This document shows, in pieces, positions 59,388 to 64,000 of a DNA stretch of 64,000 nt. The stretch lies in contig JAEKNN010000046.1 in assembly GCA_016464795.1 (NCBI GenBank), forward strand, positions 1 to 64,000, in the 5' to 3' direction. Position 1 is the first letter of the stretch, and each line of letters begins with the position of its first letter. This stretch comes from Candidatus Amunia macphersoniae. GTDB lineage: Bacteria; Chloroflexota; Dormibacteria; Aeolococcales; Aeolococcaceae. A program made the position numbers and the translations under genes. The notes beneath the pieces are model-generated. The model saw only the letters and a list, made by a program, of their open reading frames with translations. It ran no database searches and had not been told where the DNA came from.

Positions 59388-60428
59388 CTACCCGCCGGCG
59401 TCTGGAAGGTCGACGATGTCGCCGAGCCTGAAGGCTTCGGCCGGCGTCAGCTGGTCGTAGGTGCAGCTGGCGGGGTCGCGATCCTGGCGCCAGCGCAGGA
59501 AGCGGGCGGCATGCCGGAATCGCCGTCCCTGGAGGTGATCGAACGACACCTCGCAGACCAGGGTCGGTCTCAATGCGGTCCAGTCGGCGTCCTTGTCGCG
59601 TGACCAGCGGCTCGGCGCGCCCGGCGTTCGCCCCTGCCCGAAGCTCTCCCCGCCCTGGAGAGGGGCCAGGGCCGCCACCAGCTCGCGACGCTCAGCCGCG
59701 GAGAACGAGGAGGTGTGGCCGACGTGGTGAAGGACACCGTCTTCGTCGTACAGGCCGAGCAGCAGCGAGCCCACGCCGCGGCCGGTCACCTCCATGCGGT
59801 AGCCGCCCACCACGCAGTCGACGGAGCGCAGGTGCTTCACCTTGGTCCAGCCGCGTTCGCCGCTGCGGTAGGTGCTGTGCTCCGGTTTGGCGATGACCCC
59901 GTCGAGGCCGGCTCCCTCGTATCGGGTGAACCAGTGGGTGGCCTCGTCGAGGTCGGTGGTTTGCGGGGTCAGCGCCACCCGTGGGTTGGCCTCCGCCGCC
60001 TCGATCAGACGCACGCGACGAGAGGCCAATGTCTGAGCCCGAAGATCCTCGCTGCCCTCGGCGAGCAGATCGAAGAGGATCACGGTTGCCGGAGTCTCTC
60101 CGGCGAGGCGGGCGATACGGGAGGCTGCCGGGTGCAGGCGCATCTGCAGTGCGTCGAAGTCGAGCCCGCGTGGGGTGGCGATGATGATCTCGCCGTCGGC
60201 GACCGCCTGAGCCGGAAGGGCGGCGCGCAACGGCTCGAGGATCTCGGGGAAGAAGCGCTGCAGGGGTTGCCCCTTGCGGCTGCCCAGCACAACGTCCTCC
60301 CCGTCGCGGAAGACGATGGTGCGAAAGCCGTCCCACTTCGGTTCGTAGCGCCAGCCGGGCCCCTCTGGGATCTGCTCGGCGGATCGCGCGAGCATCGGTT
60401 CCAGCGGCGGCGCAATCGGCAGGGTCAC
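59388..60428 (-). CDS. ligC: ATP-dependent DNA ligase (LigC type)
   Basis: 346 aa. Adenylation domain with nucleotidyl Lys in WRYEPKWDGFRTIVFRDGED, motif III FDLLAEGSEDL, motif IV GLDGVIAKPEHSTYRSGERG, motif V WTKVKHLRSVDCVVGGYRME. The OB-fold ends LVCEVSFDHLQGRRFRHAAR. It seals nicks in repair; in many bacteria LigC backs up Ku/LigD end-joining or base excision repair. No Ku, primase or nuclease domains are fused or adjacent. A 6-bp hairpin (GGCGGG TAG CCCGCC on the minus strand) contains the stop codon. Confidence 0.92.
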   Translation of the reverse strand: MTLPIAPPLEPMLARSAEQIPEGPGWRYEPKWDGFRTIVFRDGEDVVLGSRKGQPLQRFFPEILEPLRAALPAQAVADGEIIIATPRGLDFDALQMRLHPAASRIARLAGETPATVILFDLLAEGSEDLRAQTLASRRVRLIEAAEANPRVALTPQTTDLDEATHWFTRYEGAGLDGVIAKPEHSTYRSGERGWTKVKHLRSVDCVVGGYRMEVTGRGVGSLLLGLYDEDGVLHHVGHTSSFSAAERRELVAALAPLQGGESFGQGRTPGAPSRWSRDKDADWTALRPTLVCEVSFDHLQGRRFRHAARFLRWRQDRDPASCTYDQLTPAEAFRLGDIVDLPDAGG

Positions 60429-60467
60429 CGCGGGGCGCTCATGTCCGCGGAAGTCTAGGGGAGCAGG

Positions 60468-60545
<78 letters not shown>

Positions 60546-60697
60546 GCGGCTCCAAGGGTGGAGCGGGCTCCGAGTGTACACCCCGCCGTCGCCACCATCC
60601 GAACGCCCGCCTGGCATCGCGGGCGTGATCCGCTGCGGCTGTCCGGCTCGGCGAGCCATGATGGTGGGTCCAAACAGGTAGCGGCCGGGAGGTGAAG

Positions 60698-62599
60698 ATG
60701 ATGACAGTGACGAGCAATGTTGAGCAGCGCCTGACCGCTGAGGACATCGCCTTTCTGCGCGACCTCGGCAACCAGCTTCGCGTGGACGGCATCCGGGCCA
60801 GCACCAAGGGCGGCTCGGGTCACCCCAGCTCGAGCATGTCGGCGAGCGATCTCCTGGCGGTGTTGGTGACCCGCCATCTCCACTACGACTGGCAGGAGCC
60901 GGCGCTGGAGAACAACGACCACCTCATCTTCTCCAAGGGCCACGCTTCCCCGCTGATCTACGCGGTTTTCAAGGCCTGCGGCGCCATCGACGAGGCCGAG
61001 CTGATGACCTACCGCACCCACGGCTCGCGCCTCCAGGGCCATCCCACGCCGATCCTCCCGTGGGTGGACGTGGCCACGGGGTCGCTGGGACAGGGCATGC
61101 CCATCGCCGTCGGGGTCGCGCTCGCCGGCCGCGCCGTCGAGAAGCTGCCCTTCCACGTCTGGACCATCTGCGGCGACTCCGAGATCGCCGAGGGCTCGAT
61201 CTGGGAAGGGCTCGACAAGGCCGGCCACTACGGGCTCAGCAACCTGACTGCGATCGTGGACGTCAATCGCCTGGGCCAGCGCGGCCCCACCGAGTTCGAG
61301 TGGGACATGGCCACCTACCAGCGCCGAGTCGAGGCGTTCGGCTGCCGAGCCATCGTCATCGACGGCCACGACATCGAGCAGATCGATCAGGCTCTTGGCG
61401 ATGCCCGGAGCGAGCGCGAGCGCCCCACGGTGGTGCTGGCCCGCACCATCAAGGGCAAGGGCTTCAGCGAGATCGAGGACCGCGACGACTGGCACGGCAA
61501 GCCGTTGCCGCCGGACATGGCCGAGCGGGCGATCGCCGAGCTGGGCGGGATCCGCGACCTCCGGGTCGAGACCCCCAACCCGGAGCCGGGCACCTCGGCG
61601 GTGCGCAAGGGCGGCCAGGGTGTGAGCATCTCCCTGCCCACGTACGAGAAGGATGCAAAGGTGGCCACCCGCCGGGCATACGGGGACGCGCTCAAGGCGC
61701 TGGGGGCCCGCCCCGACGTGGTCGTCCTCGACGGCGAGGTGAGCAACTCGACGTACTCGGAGGACTTCAGGAAGGAGTTCCCTGACCGCTTCTTCGAGAT
61801 GTTCATCGCCGAGCAGCAGCTGGTCGCCAGCACAGTGGGCATGGGCGTTCGCCGCCTGGTGCCGTTCGCGTCCACGTTCGCCGCCTTCTTCAGCCGGGCC
61901 TACGACTTCATCCGCATGGCCGGCATCTCCACAGCGAACATCCGCCTGGTGGGGTCGCATGCCGGCTGCGAGATCGGCGCCGACGGACCGTCCCAGATGG
62001 CGCTCGAGGATCTGGCCTCGCTGCGCGCTGTGCACACCTCGGTGGTTCTCTACCCCAGCGACGCGGTGAGCACCGTCAAGCTGGTGGCGGTGATGGCCGA
62101 GACCGACGGCGTCGTGTACATGCGCACCACTCGCGGCGCCTATCCCACCGTCTACGACAACGACGAGAGCTTCGAGGTGGGCGGCTCCAAGGTGCTGCGT
62201 CGCAGCGACAGCGACACAGTGACCCTGATCGGCGCCGGCGTCACCCTGCACCACTGCCTCGAGGCGGCGGAGCGGCTCGGCGCCGACGGTGTGCAATGCC
62301 GGGTCATCGACCTCTACTCGGTCAAGCCTGTCGACACCGCGACCCTGCGCGAGGCTGTGCGTGACACCAATGGCAACTTTGTCGTGGTGGAGGACCACTA
62401 CCCGGAGGGAGGGCTCGCCGCCGCCGTGCTCGAGGCGCTGGCGGCGGACCAGCAGCGACCGCGGGTGACCCACCTCGCCGTCCGCGACCTGCCGCTCTCC
62501 GGGACGCCTGTGGAGCTGATGGCGGCAGCGGGCATCGACGCAGACGCCATCGTCGCTGCGGTCCGCGATCGGGCGGGGACGCCGGGTGGAGACGTCTGA
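60698..62599 (+). CDS. tkt: Transketolase
   Basis: About 633 aa from ATG 60698 behind GGGAGG; ATG 60701 is equivalent. Thiamin-diphosphate enzyme of the non-oxidative pentose phosphate pathway. N-terminal STKGGSGHPSSSMSASDLLA, HLIFSKGHASPLIYAVFKAC, the ThDP motif GDSEIAEGSIWEGLDKAGHY...N, then the Pyr domain with catalytic Glu in EMFIAEQQLVASTVGMGVRR and SHAGCEIGADGPSQMALEDL. It is co-transcribed and co-translated with tal-pgi (TGATG overlap). Confidence 0.95.
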   Translation: MMTVTSNVEQRLTAEDIAFLRDLGNQLRVDGIRASTKGGSGHPSSSMSASDLLAVLVTRHLHYDWQEPALENNDHLIFSKGHASPLIYAVFKACGAIDEAELMTYRTHGSRLQGHPTPILPWVDVATGSLGQGMPIAVGVALAGRAVEKLPFHVWTICGDSEIAEGSIWEGLDKAGHYGLSNLTAIVDVNRLGQRGPTEFEWDMATYQRRVEAFGCRAIVIDGHDIEQIDQALGDARSERERPTVVLARTIKGKGFSEIEDRDDWHGKPLPPDMAERAIAELGGIRDLRVETPNPEPGTSAVRKGGQGVSISLPTYEKDAKVATRRAYGDALKALGARPDVVVLDGEVSNSTYSEDFRKEFPDRFFEMFIAEQQLVASTVGMGVRRLVPFASTFAAFFSRAYDFIRMAGISTANIRLVGSHAGCEIGADGPSQMALEDLASLRAVHTSVVLYPSDAVSTVKLVAVMAETDGVVYMRTTRGAYPTVYDNDESFEVGGSKVLRRSDSDTVTLIGAGVTLHHCLEAAERLGADGVQCRVIDLYSVKPVDTATLREAVRDTNGNFVVVEDHYPEGGLAAAVLEALAADQQRPRVTHLAVRDLPLSGTPVELMAAAGIDADAIVAAVRDRAGTPGGDV

Positions 62600-64000
62600 T
62601 GGGGGAGTCCAGCCCACTCCAGCAGCTGGCTGACCAGGGACAGTCCGTGTGGCTGGACTACATCAGTCGTGACCTGATCACCGGCGGCGAGCTCGAGCGG
62701 CTGATCGCCGAGGACAACGTCACCGGCATGACCAGCAATCCCACCATCTTCCAGAAGGCCATCGCCGACGGCAGCCACTACGACGACCAGATCCGCGAGC
62801 TCCTGGCGGCGGGGGTCGACGATCCCAACGACATCTTCCTGGAGCTGGCCATCACCGACATCCAGCATGCTGCCGACATCCTCCGACCGATCCACGAGCG
62901 TACCAACGGCGCGGACGGATTCGTGAGCCTCGAGGTGTCGCCCGACGCCGCCCACAGCACCGACCGGAGCATCGACCTGGCGCTCGACTACTGGAAACGC
63001 GTGGACCGGCCCAACCTCATGGTCAAGATCCCGGCGACGCCAGCGGGCATTCCGGCGATCGAGCAGGCGCTGACGGCCGGGGTGAACATCAACGTCACCC
63101 TGATCTTCGCGCTCGAGGCCTACGAGAACGTCATCGGCGCGTATCTCAACGCGCTGCGGGCGCGCCAGGCGACAGGTGAGTCGCTTGACGTGCATTCGGT
63201 GGGGTCGTTCTTCGTCAGCCGGGTCGACACCGCAGTCGACAAGATGCTCGAGGAGAAGCTCGCGGCCGACCCGGCCAACGCCACCCTCGAGGACCTGCTC
63301 GGCAAGGCAGCGATCGCCAACGCTGTGCTCGCCTACGAGAAGTTCGAGAGCCACTTCCGTGGGCAGGCGTTCGCCGAGCTGGCCGAGGCCGGAGCCCATG
63401 TGCAGCGCCCGCTCTGGGCGAGCACCAGCGCCAAGAACCCCAACTACCGCGATGTCGTGTACGCCGAAGCGCTGGTCGGTCCTGACACCGTCGACACCAT
63501 GCCGCCGTCGACGATCGTCGCCCTCCGCGACCACGGCATCGTCAACGGGCCCACCATCTCGGCAGACTACGCCGGTGCGCATCGGGTGATGGACCAGCTC
63601 GCCAGCGTCGGCATCGACATGGACGAGGTGACCTCCGATCTGCTCGCCGCCGGTGTCACGTCGTTCACAGACTCCTACAACGAGCTGATCCGCGGCATCG
63701 CCGAGAAGGTCGACTCCATGCACCGTGGCTTCGGCTCGCGCGTGCGCCTCGACCTGGCCGCCAGCAGCACCACCGTGGCCGATGTGATCGGGACCGAGGC
63801 CACCCAACAGGTTGGGCGGCGGCTGTGGGATCGCGACCCCGACCTCTGGAAGGCCGGCGACCCCGAGCATGCCAAGATCATCGGCAACCGGCTCGGGTGG
63901 CTCGATGTCGTTGAGACAATGCGCGACGCGGTGCCCCGCCTGATCGGCCTCACCACCGAGGTCCGCGAGGCGGGCTTTCGCAATTGCGTTCTCCTCGGCA
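62599..64000 (+). CDS. tal-pgi: Bifunctional transaldolase/glucose-6-phosphate isomerase, 3' truncated by window
   Basis: Starts at ATG 62599, sharing one base with the tkt stop, and is open at the end of the window (467 codons seen). Residues 1-~365 are an actinobacterial-type transaldolase: NVTGMTSNPTIFQKAIADGS, Schiff-base Lys in NLMVKIPATPAGIPAIEQAL, NINVTLIFALEAYENVIGAY and PLWASTSAKNPNYRDVVYAE. From ~410 the sequence DLWKAGDPEHAKIIGNRLGW, then RNCVLLG, is the start of a glucose-6-phosphate isomerase domain, so this is the known Tal-Pgi fusion. It links sedoheptulose-7-P/erythrose-4-P exchange with glucose/fructose-6-P isomerisation. Confidence 0.93.
   Translation, partial: MGESSPLQQLADQGQSVWLDYISRDLITGGELERLIAEDNVTGMTSNPTIFQKAIADGSHYDDQIRELLAAGVDDPNDIFLELAITDIQHAADILRPIHERTNGADGFVSLEVSPDAAHSTDRSIDLALDYWKRVDRPNLMVKIPATPAGIPAIEQALTAGVNINVTLIFALEAYENVIGAYLNALRARQATGESLDVHSVGSFFVSRVDTAVDKMLEEKLAADPANATLEDLLGKAAIANAVLAYEKFESHFRGQAFAELAEAGAHVQRPLWASTSAKNPNYRDVVYAEALVGPDTVDTMPPSTIVALRDHGIVNGPTISADYAGAHRVMDQLASVGIDMDEVTSDLLAAGVTSFTDSYNELIRGIAEKVDSMHRGFGSRVRLDLAASSTTVADVIGTEATQQVGRRLWDRDPDLWKAGDPEHAKIIGNRLGWLDVVETMRDAVPRLIGLTTEVREAGFRNCVLLG

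Noticed and set aside
62398..63870. 490-codon minus-strand frame
   Set aside because: Antisense to the end of transketolase and to transaldolase, which are clearly coding on the plus strand.

Overview
The window is high-GC bacterial chromosome with compact, often overlapping genes. The order tig–clpP–clpX–valS–maf–rplU–rpmA–obgE–nadD–rsfS, a transaldolase/glucose-6-phosphate isomerase fusion, trehalose/glycogen-debranching genes, tryptophan-to-anthranilate genes and a LigC-type DNA ligase fit a soil bacterium of the Chloroflexota/Dormibacterota grade. This placement is inferred from gene content and order; no 16S rRNA gene is present. Many genes carry a TAnnnT hexamer 6-9 nt before the start codon and no Shine-Dalgarno sequence, which suggests frequent leaderless transcription. 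Very short overlaps (ATGA, GTGA, TGATG) are common.

Region 1-6.4 kb is an accessory graveyard. It holds an IS630-type transposase fossil, two converging serine-recombinase fossils around tRNA-Gly(CCC), a LysR fragment, an RCC1-repeat fragment fused to the end of a tyrosine recombinase, iteron-like repeats, a small helix-turn-helix protein and an apparently intact tyrosine integrase next to tRNA-Ala(CGC). The last two and the tRNA look like the right end of an integrated element.

Region 6.5-15 kb is surface and cell-wall biology: an AAA+ ATPase with a winged-helix N-terminus, a class A penicillin-binding protein, a rhomboid protease and a secreted CHAP-domain protein with 12 FG-GAP/VCBS repeats. 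Region 15-32.7 kb is one long minus-strand run of housekeeping genes. Within it, between valS and maf, sit four tightly coupled integral-membrane genes that resemble the membrane arm of complex I or formate hydrogenlyase, with no catalytic subunits beside them.

Region 33-37.5 kb carries treZ and treX, but treY between them is reduced to its two ends fused in frame. Region 37.5-55 kb mixes a histidine kinase, ElaA-type acetyltransferase, cupredoxin, leuS, SMP-30 lactonase, cupin, a broken aminoglycoside-phosphotransferase-like gene, a DinB-like protein, a ParA-like ATPase with an EccD/YukD-type ubiquitin-like domain, a PrmC-like methylase, a HAD phosphatase, a polysaccharide deacetylase, an aldehyde dehydrogenase and transporters. 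Region 55-64 kb holds an unusual HD-GYP protein with a Thr/Pro-rich and Cys-rich tail, kynU–kynA, a topoisomerase IB fossil, ligC, tRNA-Arg(ACG), transketolase and the start of tal-pgi.

A recurring theme is genes reduced to terminal pieces joined across a missing middle (IS630 transposase, treY, aph, topoisomerase IB). This is either real deletion decay or an assembly effect, and is the point most worth checking. The strongest candidates for something undescribed are the orphan complex-I-like membrane module and the HD-GYP protein with the cysteine-repeat tail.
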